A stretch of DNA of 52,596 nt from Lachnospiraceae bacterium (GCA_009774215.1 VSNH01000008.1:1-52596), one strand, 5' to 3'. Counted from the first letter of the stretch, positions 15,316-24,714 are shown. A program made the numbers and translations. Notes: generated from the sequence alone by a model not told the origin.

Positions 15316-17040
15316 CTATTCAGCGATATCCGCGTACATGAAGTACCAGTAGCCGTATGCGGAATGCCACATGCCGGTAATCTTGCTGCTCTGTAACCAG
15401 AAGTCGTTGTAGTAAGCAACGGGAATGCAGGCTGCCTCGTTCATGAGGATATCCTCCGCCTTGTGAAGCGCTGCAGAACGCTCTGCTGCGTCCAGCGTGG
15501 TTCTGGAAGTATTCATAGCCGCGTCGTACTCTGCGTTGTTGAACTTACCGTCGTTGTTGCCGTTGCTGGAGTAAAGCAGATCCAGCATGTTGGAGGGATC
15601 GCTGTAGTCGCCTACCCAGCCGTTACGGGAAGCGTCGTAGTCGCCGTTACGTCTCATGGGAGTGAAGCTTGCCCACTCTACGATATCTACCTGAAGCTGA
15701 ACGCCGATTTCCGCCCATGCCTGCTGCAGATACTCAGCCACTACTTTGTGGTAGCCCGCGTCGTTGGTAGAGTACGTGATTGCCGGGAAGCCCTCGCCGC
15801 CGGGATAACCTGCCTCCTCCAGAAGCCGCTTCGCCTCTTCCACGTTCGCCTCGTGATTCGTCGTGTCAATATAAGGCTGACCGCCGTTTGCATTGTCGAT
15901 GAACTGAGAACCGTCCGTATCAATCCAGCCGGGACCCATGAAGTTGCTTGCAGGAGAATAGGTGCCCTGCATCAGCGTATTTGCCACATACTCACGGTCG
16001 ATGGCAAGGCTCAGCGCCTTACGCACCTTCGGATCGTTGAAGGGCTCTCTCTGTGTGTTCAGACTCAGGTAGTAGGTTCCGATGATCGGATCTACATAAA
16101 ACTCCTCGTTGCCTTCTAAGGAAGGAATCTCCTCGGTAGGAACATCCTTGATGAAGAGCACTTCGCCTGTCTGATATGCGCTGTAGGACGCGTTGGGGTC
16201 TTCGATCAGGTTGAACTTGATGCCGTCTAATTTAATCGCGTCCGCATTCCAGTAGTTGGGGTTCTTTGTGCACATGATATAAGAACCGGGCACCCAATCG
16301 GAAATATAGAAGCATCCGTTGGTAATATAGGTGTCAGCATTTACTGCCCAACCATCGCCGTTGGCATCGATGGTTGCCTGCTGTACCGGGCTTAAGGTAG
16401 CGAAAGCTGCCAGAGAGCCGAAGTAAGGGCAGGGCTGGGAGAGATGCACCACGAAAGTGGAATCATCCGTCGCCTCCACGCCGAGAGCCTCCAGATTGCC
16501 GCCGATCGCGTCCGCATAACCCTCAACCATACCGAGAACCGTCTCCGCATAGGGCGCTGCTACCATGGGGTCACAGACTCTACGCCAGCTGTATACGAAA
16601 TCGTTTGCCGTGAGAGCGGAGCCGTCGGACCATTTCAGACCATCCCTTAAATGGAAGGTCCATGTCAGGCCGTCCTCGGACGTCTCCCAGGATTCAGCCT
16701 GGCCGGGAGCCAGCTTGCCGTCCTGATCCACCGTCAAAAGGCACTCGAAGGTGTGTAAAATCATGTTACCGCCATCCACTGCGCTGTTTAACGCCGGGTC
16801 GATGGTCTCGGGGTTTGGGCCGATCTGTACGGACAGGATCTTCCCTTCGCCGGAAGCTGCGGGCGCAGCGCTATCATCAGCGCCGGCGTCTTCCGCGGGA
16901 GCCTCCCCCCCATCTGTGGTTTCTGCCGCCGCATCGCCGGAATCAGCCGCCGGGGTGGTCGTGTCCGAACCGCCGCCGCATGCCGTCACGCTGACAACCA
17001 TAGCCGCCGCCAGCATAAGCGCGATTACTTTCTTTTTCAT
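15316..17040 (-). CDS. oppA: Oligopeptide ABC transporter substrate-binding lipoprotein
   Basis: OppA captures oligopeptides outside the cell and delivers them to OppBCDF. The 574-residue product has a signal with lipobox V-T-A-C-G, an Asp/Glu/Ala-rich linker (about 25-65) and the SBP-bac-5 fold with D-P-A-L-N-S, L-T-W-T-F-H-L-R-D-G-L-K-W-S-D-G and N-D-F-V-Y-S-W-R-R. ATG 17040 is chosen because AGGAGG sits seven bases before it; the ATG at 17046 is too close. It is the last gene of oppB-oppC-oppD-oppF-oppA, 57 nt after oppF. Confidence 0.93.
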   Translation of the reverse strand: MKKKVIALMLAAAMVVSVTACGGGSDTTTPAADSGDAAAETTDGGEAPAEDAGADDSAAPAASGEGKILSVQIGPNPETIDPALNSAVDGGNMILHTFECLLTVDQDGKLAPGQAESWETSEDGLTWTFHLRDGLKWSDGSALTANDFVYSWRRVCDPMVAAPYAETVLGMVEGYADAIGGNLEALGVEATDDSTFVVHLSQPCPYFGSLAAFATLSPVQQATIDANGDGWAVNADTYITNGCFYISDWVPGSYIMCTKNPNYWNADAIKLDGIKFNLIEDPNASYSAYQTGEVLFIKDVPTEEIPSLEGNEEFYVDPIIGTYYLSLNTQREPFNDPKVRKALSLAIDREYVANTLMQGTYSPASNFMGPGWIDTDGSQFIDNANGGQPYIDTTNHEANVEEAKRLLEEAGYPGGEGFPAITYSTNDAGYHKVVAEYLQQAWAEIGVQLQVDIVEWASFTPMRRNGDYDASRNGWVGDYSDPSNMLDLLYSSNGNNDGKFNNAEYDAAMNTSRTTLDAAERSAALHKAEDILMNEAACIPVAYYNDFWLQSSKITGMWHSAYGYWYFMYADIAE

Positions 17041-17097
17041 AATCATTCCTCCTCTTCTTAAATCAATTTACTTTTTCACCTAACAGGTTTACCACAT

Positions 17098-18087
17098 CTA
17101 ATTGCACTTGTCAATATGATGACACGCGCAAAAATGGCCGTTTTCCACTTCTTTCCACGCAGGAACCTCCGCCGCGCACCTCTCATCCGCATAAGGACAG
17201 CGGGTGCGGAAGGTACATCCGGACGGCGGATTTAAGGGGCTTGGCACGTCCCCTTCCAGCACGATTCGTCGGCTTTCTCTCGCCTGTTTCGGATCCGCCA
17301 CGGGAATGGCCGAAATCAGACTCTGCGTGTACGGGTGCAGGGGCCGATCCACCAGCGTATAGCTGTCCGTCAGCTCCACCATCCTGCCCAGATACATCAC
17401 GCCGATGCGGTTGGAAATATGTTTCACCGCTGACAAATCGTGGGCGATAAACAGATAGGTCAGCCCCATCTGCTCCTGTAAATCCTCAAACATGTTGATG
17501 ACCTGCGCCTGAATCGACACGTCCAGCGCCGAGATCGGCTCGTCGCAGACGATGAACTCGGGATGCACCGCCAGCGCCCTGGCAATGCCCACACGCTGTC
17601 TCTGTCCGCCGGAAAACTCATGGGGATAACGATTCGCGTGTTCGGAGTTTAATCCCACCCGCTCTAAAATGTGTATGATCTGATCGTAGCGGTCCTTCTT
17701 ACTCTCCGCCAGCTTGTGCACGTCAATGGCCTCCCCCACGATATCGCCCACCGTCATACGGGGATCAAGGCTTGCGTAAGGATCCTGGAACACGATCTGC
17801 ATCCGCTTTCTGTAGGGGAGCATGTTCGCGTACTGCTTCTTTTCCACATCAAAAATCACATCGCCGTCAAAGGTGAATTTCCCGCCAGTGGGATCGTAGA
17901 GCCGCAGCATGGTGCGCCCCGTGGTGGTCTTGCCGCAGCCGGACTCTCCCACCAGACCGAGCGTTTCCCCTTTCTCCACATAGAAGGAGACGTCGTCCAC
18001 CGCCCTGACGAATTTTTTATTCTTTCCGAAACCTCCCGCCGGAAAATACTGGCGCAGGTGTTCCACCTCAATCAAATGCTTACTCAT
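17098..18087 (-). CDS. oppF: Oligopeptide ABC transporter ATPase OppF
   Basis: The 329-residue product has Walker A G-E-S-G-C-G-K-T-T (about 42), Q-loop Q-D-P-Y-A-S-L-D-P, signature F-S-G-G-Q-R-Q-R-V-G-I-A-R, Walker B F-I-V-C-D-E-P-I-S-A-L-D and the C-terminal Opp/Dpp domain with cysteines C-T-F-R-T-R-C-P-Y-A typical of the [4Fe-4S]-like Cys motif. It pairs with OppD. The ATG overlaps the oppD stop by 8 nt. Confidence 0.94.
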   Translation of the reverse strand: MSKHLIEVEHLRQYFPAGGFGKNKKFVRAVDDVSFYVEKGETLGLVGESGCGKTTTGRTMLRLYDPTGGKFTFDGDVIFDVEKKQYANMLPYRKRMQIVFQDPYASLDPRMTVGDIVGEAIDVHKLAESKKDRYDQIIHILERVGLNSEHANRYPHEFSGGQRQRVGIARALAVHPEFIVCDEPISALDVSIQAQVINMFEDLQEQMGLTYLFIAHDLSAVKHISNRIGVMYLGRMVELTDSYTLVDRPLHPYTQSLISAIPVADPKQARESRRIVLEGDVPSPLNPPSGCTFRTRCPYADERCAAEVPAWKEVENGHFCACHHIDKCN

Positions 18088-19081
18088 GGGACGCTCCTTT
18101 CTCCATCTCTTCCTTCTGGTTCAGCCAGCACTGGGTATAATGCACGTCGCCGAATGTGGTGACCGGCGGCATCTCGCGCAGACAAATCTGCATCGCCGCG
18201 TCGCAGCGGGGAGCGAAAGGACATCCCGCAGGCGGATTCAACATATCCACCGGCGTTCCCTCGATGGGTACCAGTCTCTCATGCTCCTTCGTGTCCAGTC
18301 TCGGAATGGAGCGGATCAATCCCTTCGTATACTCGTGCTTCGGATGATAGAAGATGTCGTCCGTGGCGCCGTACTCAATGATTCTGCCCGCATACATGAC
18401 CGCGATGCGCTCGCACATGCTTGCCACCACGCCCAGATCATGAGTAATCATAATGATCGCCATACCCAGCTTATCCTTGAGCTCCATCATCAGCTCCAGA
18501 ATCTGCGCCTGAATCGTCACGTCCAGCGCCGTGGTCGGCTCGTCCGCAATCAGAAGCTTCGGCTCACAGGCGAGCGCGATGGCAATCATCACACGCTGCC
18601 GCATACCGCCCGAAAGCTCATGGGGATACTGTTTCAAGCGCTTTTCCGGCTCGTTGATGCCCACCAGCTCCAGAAGTTCTCTGGCGCGTTCCTTCGCCTG
18701 CTGCTTCGTCTTGTCCGTGTGGAGCCTGATTACCTCGGTAATCTGATTACCGATCGTGTAGACCGGATTCAGGCTGGTCATCGGATCCTGAAAGATAATG
18801 GAAATCTCATTCCCACGAAATTTTCGTATTTCTTTCTCGGTCATCTTCTCTACCTGATGCCCGTTAAAGTGCAGTTCGCCGCCGAGGAGTTTCCCCGGGT
18901 GGGCAGTAAGCCCCATAAGGCTGTAAGCCGTCACCGACTTGCCGGAGCCGCTCTCTCCCACGATTCCTAAAACTTCGCCCTCCTTCAGACGGATAGAAAC
19001 ATCATTTAACGCCTTAACCTCTCCGGCGGGTGTGAAGAAAGAAAGCCGCTCATTTTTGACATCTACCAGATATTCTCCCAT
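18080..19081 (-). CDS. oppD: Oligopeptide ABC transporter ATPase OppD
   Basis: The 333-residue product has Walker A G-E-S-G-S-G-K-S-V, Q-D-P-M-T-S-L-N-P, signature L-S-G-G-M-R-Q-R-V-M-I-A, Walker B L-L-I-A-D-E-P-T-T-A-L-D and the C-terminal Cys motif P-A-G-C-P-F-A-P-R-C. ATG 19081 gives a family-like N-terminus. The frame stays open to 19228, but that stretch is translated repeat sequence. AAAGGAG lies a rather long 14 nt upstream. It is separated from oppC by a structured repeat and a second palindromic element. Confidence 0.93.
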   Translation of the reverse strand: MGEYLVDVKNERLSFFTPAGEVKALNDVSIRLKEGEVLGIVGESGSGKSVTAYSLMGLTAHPGKLLGGELHFNGHQVEKMTEKEIRKFRGNEISIIFQDPMTSLNPVYTIGNQITEVIRLHTDKTKQQAKERARELLELVGINEPEKRLKQYPHELSGGMRQRVMIAIALACEPKLLIADEPTTALDVTIQAQILELMMELKDKLGMAIIMITHDLGVVASMCERIAVMYAGRIIEYGATDDIFYHPKHEYTKGLIRSIPRLDTKEHERLVPIEGTPVDMLNPPAGCPFAPRCDAAMQICLREMPPVTTFGDVHYTQCWLNQKEEMEKGASHE

Positions 19082-19111
19082 TTCAAATAAGTATTCTCCT
19101 TTCAAAATCTC

Positions 19112-19209
19112 TGCGGAGAATGCCGCATTTTGGCATTCTCCAGTGCGAGACTTAGAAATTCTCCACGAAACAGCCCTTGCTGTGAGTGGCTGGAATTTCT
19201 TCTCGCACG
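19112..19209 (-). repeat. Structured intercistronic repeat, family 1, copy d (oppC-oppD)
   Basis: On the minus strand GTGCGAGA pairs with TCTCGCAC (closing stem), enclosing GAAATTC/GAATTTC and CCAC..GTGG around a CAGC-A-AGG-GCTG core. Hairpin A, GGAGAATGCC/GGCATTCTCC, follows. Relative to the guaB-downstream copies, the closing stem (GCGTGAGA/TCTCACGC there) and the AGAACTTCT/AGAAGTTCT stem have changed on both sides. The small second hairpin is missing here. Confidence 0.75.
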
Positions 19210-19376
19210 CTAGTGCTCCATTTACCAATTAACTATCCTTTTTTGCTTGCCAGCATTCCCTTCTACTGCGTTGTTTTCGGTCAACGATGCCACCGCATCG
19301 CCTCCCTCAAACGCCTTGTATAAAGGAAATTCTGGACTTCGCAAAAAGTGTATGCAATTGGAAAATGGCGCACTAG
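19210..19376. mobile_element. MITE-like element with 22-bp imperfect terminal inverted repeats
   Basis: Ends 19210-19231 and 19355-19376 are inverted copies matching at 19 of 22 positions; both begin CTAGTGC at the outer end. The 167-bp unit encodes nothing convincing and contains smaller hairpins (e.g. CGATGC/GGCATCG). The oppC stop codon TAG (19375-19373) lies in its right end. A non-autonomous mobile element or a large intercistronic stem is possible. Confidence 0.5.
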
Positions 19377-20419
19377 TTTTTCAGCTTCGGGTCAAAGGCG
19401 TCTCTGAGCCCGTCACCAAACAGGTTAAAGCTTAAGATAATCAGACTGATCAGCAGCGCCGGGATAAACAGCAGATACGGATAAGTGTTCATGCCGTTTA
19501 GCGCGTCGCTTGCGAGGCTTCCCAGAGAGGGCAGCGGCACCGCAACGCCCAAGCCTAAGAAACTCAAGAAACTCTCCGTAAAGATGGAGGACGGAATCTG
19601 CAAAGTCGTCGTCACGATCAGGGTGCCGATACAGTTGGTCAGCAGATGCTTCTTGATGATCCTGCCGTTTCCAACGCCTAAAGCTCTGGCCGCCGTGACA
19701 TACTCGCTCTCTTTTAACATGAGCACCTGACTTCTGACCATTCTCGCCATGCCCACCCAGTAGAGCAGGGCAAACACCACGAAGATACTGATCAGATTCT
19801 CACCCACGATATTGAGCCAGTGAAAACCCGGCTTGGTAGCCAGATTGTTCAGCGGCGCCTTCAAAGACATAGACAAAAGAACGATGAGAAGGATATCCGG
19901 AATCGTATAAATGATATCCACAATACGCATCATCACCAGATCCACCCAGCCGCCGAAAAAAGCGGCAATAGAACCGTAAGCGGAACCGATAATCAAGATA
20001 ATACACGTCGCGACAAGACCCACAAGCAGGGATATGCGGCTGCCCATCATCACGCGGATAGCATAGTCACGCCCCATCTTGTCCGTGCCGAAAACATGAG
20101 GGAACACTTTCTCGCCCGCATCGATCCGCGCCTGTTCCTCCGCCGAATACTCCATGGGCGCAAGGCTGTTCGCCCCCTTGATCTGCTCCTTGTAAGTATA
20201 TGGATAAAAGCCGGGAACGATAAAGGAAAAAATCATTACCACAATAATCACAAACAGGGAAACCATAGCCACCTTATTTTTTCTGAGACGGCGCATACCG
20301 TCCTTCCAGAAACTTACACTCTCACGCATGATGACCTGACTCTGTTTTTCTTCCTCCGTAGCCGGCAGGAAATCTTCCGGCTTGAGTTTTAACTGAAAAC
20401 TTAAGGGATTCTCTTTCAT
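19373..20419 (-). CDS. oppC: Oligopeptide ABC transporter permease OppC
   Basis: The 348-residue inner-membrane permease has a cytoplasmic N-terminal tail, a first helix at about 50-72 and five more helices. It carries the BPD-transp-1 EAA-type loop (Y-V-T-A-A-R-A-L-G-V-G-N-G-R-I-I-K-K-H-L-L). The end G-D-G-L-R-D-A-F-D-P-K is the family C-terminus. Its stop codon lies within the end of a palindromic element. It partners OppB. Confidence 0.94.
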   Translation of the reverse strand: MKENPLSFQLKLKPEDFLPATEEEKQSQVIMRESVSFWKDGMRRLRKNKVAMVSLFVIIVVMIFSFIVPGFYPYTYKEQIKGANSLAPMEYSAEEQARIDAGEKVFPHVFGTDKMGRDYAIRVMMGSRISLLVGLVATCIILIIGSAYGSIAAFFGGWVDLVMMRIVDIIYTIPDILLIVLLSMSLKAPLNNLATKPGFHWLNIVGENLISIFVVFALLYWVGMARMVRSQVLMLKESEYVTAARALGVGNGRIIKKHLLTNCIGTLIVTTTLQIPSSIFTESFLSFLGLGVAVPLPSLGSLASDALNGMNTYPYLLFIPALLISLIILSFNLFGDGLRDAFDPKLKN

Positions 20420-20453
20420 GTTTCGCGTACCTTTCTATAAAATTTCCACTATA

Positions 20454-20552
20454 CGGAGAATGCCTCCTTTTCGGCATTCTCCTTCGCGAGATTTAGTGCT
20501 TCTTGGCGTCACGTCCAAAGGCGGGACGTCTATTAGAAGCACTTCTCGCGCC
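20454..20552 (-). repeat. Structured intercistronic repeat, family 1, copy e (oppB-oppC)
   Basis: It occupies the oppB-oppC spacer. Minus strand: CGCGAGA pairs with TCTCGCG; AGTGCTTCT pairs with AGAAGCACT; ACGTCC pairs with GGACGT at the tip; then hairpin A, GGAGAATGCC/GGCATTCTCC, ends 34 nt before the oppC ATG. All stems are intact although the sequences differ from other copies. Confidence 0.75.
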
Positions 20553-20553
20553 G

Positions 20554-21471
20554 TTATTTCAGTTTGATTCTCGGATCAACCAGTTTATAGACGATATCCA
20601 CCACCACATTCATCACGATGACAAGGGTCGCCAGGAAGATCGTCGTCCCCATAATCAGCGTGTAGTCGCGCCCGTTGATGGCCTTGATAAATTCTCCGCC
20701 GAGTCCCGGGATGACGAAGATCTTTTCCACCACGAAGCTTCCCGTGATGGTGTAAGCAAGCATGGGTCCCACATAGGTGACCACCGGCAGAATCGCGTTT
20801 CTAAGCGCGTGCTTGAACAGTATCTTTCCTCCCGCCAGTCCTTTCGCTCTCGCCGTGCGCATGTAATCCTGCCCCAGCACATCCAGCATGGAGGAACGCA
20901 TCAGACGCATAATATAAGCCGTGGGATAGAAGGAAAGGGCGATTACCGGCATCACATAGTGCTTCGCGCTCTCCAGACCCATCGTCGGCAGAAGACCCAT
21001 CTTCACGCCGAGGAAATACATGAGCAGCGTACAGATTACGAAACTCGGCACCGCGATGCCGCAGGTCGAAATCACGCTGATCACGCTGTCCGTCGGCTTC
21101 CCCCGCTTCAAAGCGGCAATGCTGCCGAGCGGAATGCCCAGAATCAGCGCCACGAAAACGGATATGCCGCCGACCCTCGCGGACACGGGAAATTTCATGG
21201 CGATGATGGACATCACGGTACGTCCCCTCTGCTTCAGGCTGTCACCGAAATCCCCGTGCAGCGCCCCCGTCATATAATTCACGTAACGCTGGAACATGGG
21301 TTTGTCCAGCCCGTACTTCGCCTCCAGAGCCGCCTGCGCCTGAGGGCTGATCGCCTTCTCCGACAAAAACGGTCCGCCCGGCACCAGATTCATCAGGAAG
21401 AAGGTGAGTGTGGCAACCGCCCAGATCGTAACGACCGCCAGCAAAATTCTCTTCACAATGTACTTAAACAT
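20554..21471 (-). CDS. oppB: Oligopeptide ABC transporter permease OppB
   Basis: The 305-residue permease has an N-terminal helix (about 9-30), five further helices and the binding-protein-dependent transport signature (Y-M-R-T-A-R-A-K-G-L-A-G-G-K-I-L-F-K-H-A-L-R-N-A). The end Y-K-L-V-D-P-R-I-K is typical. It is the first gene of the opp operon, with AAAAGGAG before the ATG and about 130 nt after tex. Confidence 0.94.
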   Translation of the reverse strand: MFKYIVKRILLAVVTIWAVATLTFFLMNLVPGGPFLSEKAISPQAQAALEAKYGLDKPMFQRYVNYMTGALHGDFGDSLKQRGRTVMSIIAMKFPVSARVGGISVFVALILGIPLGSIAALKRGKPTDSVISVISTCGIAVPSFVICTLLMYFLGVKMGLLPTMGLESAKHYVMPVIALSFYPTAYIMRLMRSSMLDVLGQDYMRTARAKGLAGGKILFKHALRNAILPVVTYVGPMLAYTITGSFVVEKIFVIPGLGGEFIKAINGRDYTLIMGTTIFLATLVIVMNVVVDIVYKLVDPRIKLK

Positions 21472-21600
21472 GGCAAAACTCCTTTTCTTACACTCTTGCT
21501 ACCGCTCACTTCCACGCCAAGTAACATATCCCCTTCTCGGATTCAGAGTGAACTGTAACTTTTCCTAAATTTGCACCTTATCGCATGCGTTTCGGCTGCT

Positions 21601-23979
21601 TTATTTACTGCGCCTCTTTTCAGCAGCCTCCTGACCGATTTTCATCGTCAGCCCGATTCGCTTCTTCGGCACGTCCACGGTGAGCACCTGCACATCTACG
21701 ATATCGCCCACGCTGACTGCCTCCAGCGGGTGCTTGATATAGCGATCCGTTATCTGTGAGATATGTACCAGACCGTCCTGATGCACGCCGATATCCACGA
21801 AGACGCCGAAGTCAATCACGTTTCTGACCGTCCCCTTTAAGATCATGCCGGGCTTTAAGTCCTTCATATCCAGCACGTCACTGCGAAGAATCGGCGCGGG
21901 CATGTCGTCTCTGGGGTCGCGGGCCGGTTTTTCCAGCTCCGTCAAAATGTCCACCAGTGTGATTTCTCCGATTCCCAGCTCCTCGGCAAGCTTCTTCTTA
22001 TCCTTGACCTTCTTTGCCAGATTGCTCACCGTTGCCTGTCCGGAACTGCCGGAGTCGGCGCCTGTGACATCCGTGTCACTTTCTCCCGCCGCCATATCCA
22101 TGCCGCCCAGAGCCGCCGCCAGCGCTTTCCCCATAGCCGTGTCGGTATTGCGGATCACGGGCTTCTTCGGGCGGGGTTTTTTCTCCTTCGCGGGAGCCGC
22201 TTTCTTCGCCCCCGCCTTTTTCTGCGCAGCCTTGATATCCTCCATGGTAAGCCCCAGTTTCTCCATCAGCTTTTTTGCCGCCTCGTAAGATTCCGGGTGG
22301 ACACTTGTCGCGTCTAACGGATTGTCGCCGTCCGCGATCCGCATAAAGCCGGCGCACTGTTCATACGCCTTCGGTCCCAATTTCGCTACCTTCAAAAGCT
22401 GTTTTCTGTTTGTGAAGCGTCCGTTTGTCTCCCGGTAATCCACTATGTTTCTGGCGATCACTTTGGTCACGCCCGAGACATACTCGAGCAGGGAAGCGGA
22501 CGCGGTATTCAAGTCCACGCCAACGCGGTTCACGCTGTCCTCCACGACGCCGCCCAACGCTTCGCTCAGCTTCTTCTGATTCATGTCGTGCTGGTACTGT
22601 CCGACGCCGATGGACTTGGGGTCGATCTTCACAAGCTCAGCCAGCGGATCCTGTAACCTTCTGGCGATGGATGCCGCACTTCTCTGCCCCACGTCAAACT
22701 CCGGGAACTCCTCCGTGGCAAGTTTGCTGGCGGAGTAAACGGAAGCGCCCGCCTCGTTCACGATCACGTACTGCACCGGCACGTCCAGCTCCTTAATCAG
22801 CTCTACAATCACCTGCTCGGACTCTCTGGACGCCGTACCGTTCCCCACGGAAATCAGAGAGACATTATATTTTTTAATCAGCCTTGTCAGCTCGGCTTTT
22901 GCCTGCTCCACCTTATTCTGGGGCGCAGTGGGATAAATCACTTTCGTGTCGAGCACCTTTCCCGTCTCGTCCACGACCGCCAGCTTACAGCCCGTGCGGA
23001 AAGCCGGATCCCAGCCGAGTACCACCTTCCCTTTGATGGGCGGCTGCAGCAAAAGCTGCTCCAGATTTTTCCCGAATACGGAAATCGCGCCGTCCTCCGC
23101 CTTCTCGGTAAGATCGTTTCTGATCTCCCGCTCGATGGCCGGAGCGATCAGTCTGTCATAACTGTCAGCGATTACTTCCTCCAGAATCGGAGATGTGACA
23201 GAATTGTCATTTATAATTGTCTTCGTCCGAAGGAACTGCAGAATCCTCTCCATTGGCGCTTCAATTTTCACCGTCAGGAACTTCTCATTCTCACCCCTGT
23301 TGATCGCCAACACCCGGTGCCCTGCCACTTTGCCGACAGGTTCTTCATACTGATAATACATCTCGTAAACGCTTTCCGCCTTTTCGTCCCTGGCGGCGGT
23401 TACGAGCTTTCCTTCCTTCATGGTCATGTCGCGGATATAGATGCGGTAATCCGCCTCGTCGGAAATCTGCTCCGCGATAATATCCTTCGCGCCCTGCAGA
23501 GCCTCCGCCGCCGTCTTCACGGCTTTCGCCTCATCCTCATCCTCACGGATATACTTCGCCGCTTCCTGCTCGATCGGCGCCGTCGTCTCCTGCGCGAGAA
23601 TAAATGCCGCAAGGGGCTCCAGTCCCTTCTCCTTCGCCACACTCGCGCGGGTCTTCCTCTTCGGGCGGTAAGGGCGGTAAAGATCCTCCACCACCACCAT
23701 GGTCTGCGCCGCCTCAATGCGCTCGCGAAGCTCGTCGGTCAACTTTCCCTGCTCCTCGATGCTGCCTAGAACCTGCGCCTTTTTCTCCTCCAGGTTGCGC
23801 AGATAGATAAGGCGCTCATGGAGGTCTCTCAAAACCTCGTCATTTAAGGAGCCTGTCATTTCCTTCCGGTAACGGGCGATAAAAGGAATCGTGTTGCCCT
23901 CGTCGATCAGAGAAACCGCCGCCTCCACCTGCCATTTTTCTACCTGTAACTCTTCTTTCAACTTTAAAATAATGTCCAT
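21601..23979 (-). CDS. tex: Tex-family S1 RNA-binding transcription accessory protein
   Basis: Tex is a nucleic-acid-binding protein that interacts with the transcription machinery. The 792-residue product has the Tex N-terminal helical region with T-I-P-F-I-A-R-Y-R-K-E-M-T-G, a YqgF/RNase H-like domain with G-W-D-P-A-F-R-T-G-C-K (about 330), a helix-hairpin-helix region with V-G-Q-Y-Q-H-D-M and N-T-A-S-A-S-L-L, and a C-terminal S1 domain (about 705-780; G-T-V-R-N-V-I-D-F-G-V-F-V-D-I-G). Between HhH and S1 there is a Lys/Ala/Pro-rich, then Gly/Asp/Ser-rich linker of roughly 80 residues. It is transcribed divergently from the gene at 24202. Confidence 0.94.
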   Translation of the reverse strand: MDIILKLKEELQVEKWQVEAAVSLIDEGNTIPFIARYRKEMTGSLNDEVLRDLHERLIYLRNLEEKKAQVLGSIEEQGKLTDELRERIEAAQTMVVVEDLYRPYRPKRKTRASVAKEKGLEPLAAFILAQETTAPIEQEAAKYIREDEDEAKAVKTAAEALQGAKDIIAEQISDEADYRIYIRDMTMKEGKLVTAARDEKAESVYEMYYQYEEPVGKVAGHRVLAINRGENEKFLTVKIEAPMERILQFLRTKTIINDNSVTSPILEEVIADSYDRLIAPAIEREIRNDLTEKAEDGAISVFGKNLEQLLLQPPIKGKVVLGWDPAFRTGCKLAVVDETGKVLDTKVIYPTAPQNKVEQAKAELTRLIKKYNVSLISVGNGTASRESEQVIVELIKELDVPVQYVIVNEAGASVYSASKLATEEFPEFDVGQRSAASIARRLQDPLAELVKIDPKSIGVGQYQHDMNQKKLSEALGGVVEDSVNRVGVDLNTASASLLEYVSGVTKVIARNIVDYRETNGRFTNRKQLLKVAKLGPKAYEQCAGFMRIADGDNPLDATSVHPESYEAAKKLMEKLGLTMEDIKAAQKKAGAKKAAPAKEKKPRPKKPVIRNTDTAMGKALAAALGGMDMAAGESDTDVTGADSGSSGQATVSNLAKKVKDKKKLAEELGIGEITLVDILTELEKPARDPRDDMPAPILRSDVLDMKDLKPGMILKGTVRNVIDFGVFVDIGVHQDGLVHISQITDRYIKHPLEAVSVGDIVDVQVLTVDVPKKRIGLTMKIGQEAAEKRRSK

Positions 23980-24044
23980 AGTAACCTCTTCTTTATCGCT
24001 TCATCATAATAAAGTATACGTGCATTCTTGTGCCTAACGTTTTT

Positions 24045-24050
24045 ATTATA
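24045..24050 (-). promoter_or_regulatory. Candidate -10 box for tex
   Basis: TATAAT on the minus strand lies about 65 nt before the tex ATG. The region at -35 is weak (TGGCGG). The 222-bp spacer 23980-24201 between tex and the divergent gene otherwise shows only AT-rich sequence and a possible plus-strand extended -10 (TGCTAAACT near 24150-24160). Confidence 0.4.
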
Positions 24051-24201
24051 CAGGATAAATATGAAATCCGCCACAGGAAATGCATCCCTAAACAGGGAAA
24101 TTTCAAGAAAAAAGCATAAGCACGCAGAAATTATGGTTTTTTTCGGAAAAATATGCTAAACTAAAGGAAATCATCAACCAATAACGAAAACGAGGCAAAA
24201 C

Positions 24202-24714
24202 ATGGACTATCAGCCAAACAACCCGCAGGGCAGCCCCGGCGGCGGTTACAATCCTAACAACCATAATCCGTATGGAGGCGGCCCTTACAACAACAACGGC
24301 CCCTACAATAATAATCCCTACGGCGCTCCTTTACAGCCGTCCTCCCAAAAAGCAAAAGGTGAAAATATGGCTTCCGCCTCTCTGGTTCTTGGCATTATCA
24401 CATTGGGAAGCCTATTGCTTTTGCGGCTTTCCGTGCCCTTTCTTCTGGGCGGCGTCGGCATTATTCTGGCGATTCTCTCCAAAGGCGGCGCAAGGAAAAT
24501 GATCGGCAAGGCGACGGCAGGCCTGATCTGCTGTATTACCGCTCTGGCACTGGACATAGCGTTCTGTGTCTTTGCCGTATGGCTGGTGTTTTCTCTTCCC
24601 AAGCTCTCCCCGAGTTTGACTGAGGAGGTCAACAAAATTTGTGAAGAGCAGTACGGCGTCTCCTACGATGAAATGATGGAAGAAATTTACGATATGTGGG
24701 ATATGGAAAATTGA
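24202..24714 (+). CDS. DUF4190-like membrane protein with Asn/Gly/Tyr/Pro-rich N-terminus
   Basis: The 170-residue product has an N-terminal low-complexity region (about 1-50) of N-N, P-Y-G-G-G, P-Y-N-N-N repeats. Two transmembrane hairpins follow at about 56-92 and 100-130 (A-S-L-V-L-G-I-I-T-L-G, then G-K-A-T-A-G-L-I-C-C). The C-terminal tail of about 35 residues is acidic. The layout matches DUF4190-type small membrane proteins of unknown function. GAGG lies before the ATG. It is on the plus strand, divergent from tex. Confidence 0.75.
   Translation: MDYQPNNPQGSPGGGYNPNNHNPYGGGPYNNNGPYNNNPYGAPLQPSSQKAKGENMASASLVLGIITLGSLLLLRLSVPFLLGGVGIILAILSKGGARKMIGKATAGLICCITALALDIAFCVFAVWLVFSLPKLSPSLTEEVNKICEEQYGVSYDEMMEEIYDMWDMEN

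Noticed and set aside
19082..19228. N-terminal extension of oppD
   Set aside because: These 49 codons are the translated family 1 repeat; OppD homology begins at 19081.
20503..21558. 351-codon plus-strand open frame opposite oppB
   Set aside because: It is antisense to a clear permease gene, rich in His/Arg as expected for a shadow frame of GC-rich membrane-protein codons, and has no family motif.
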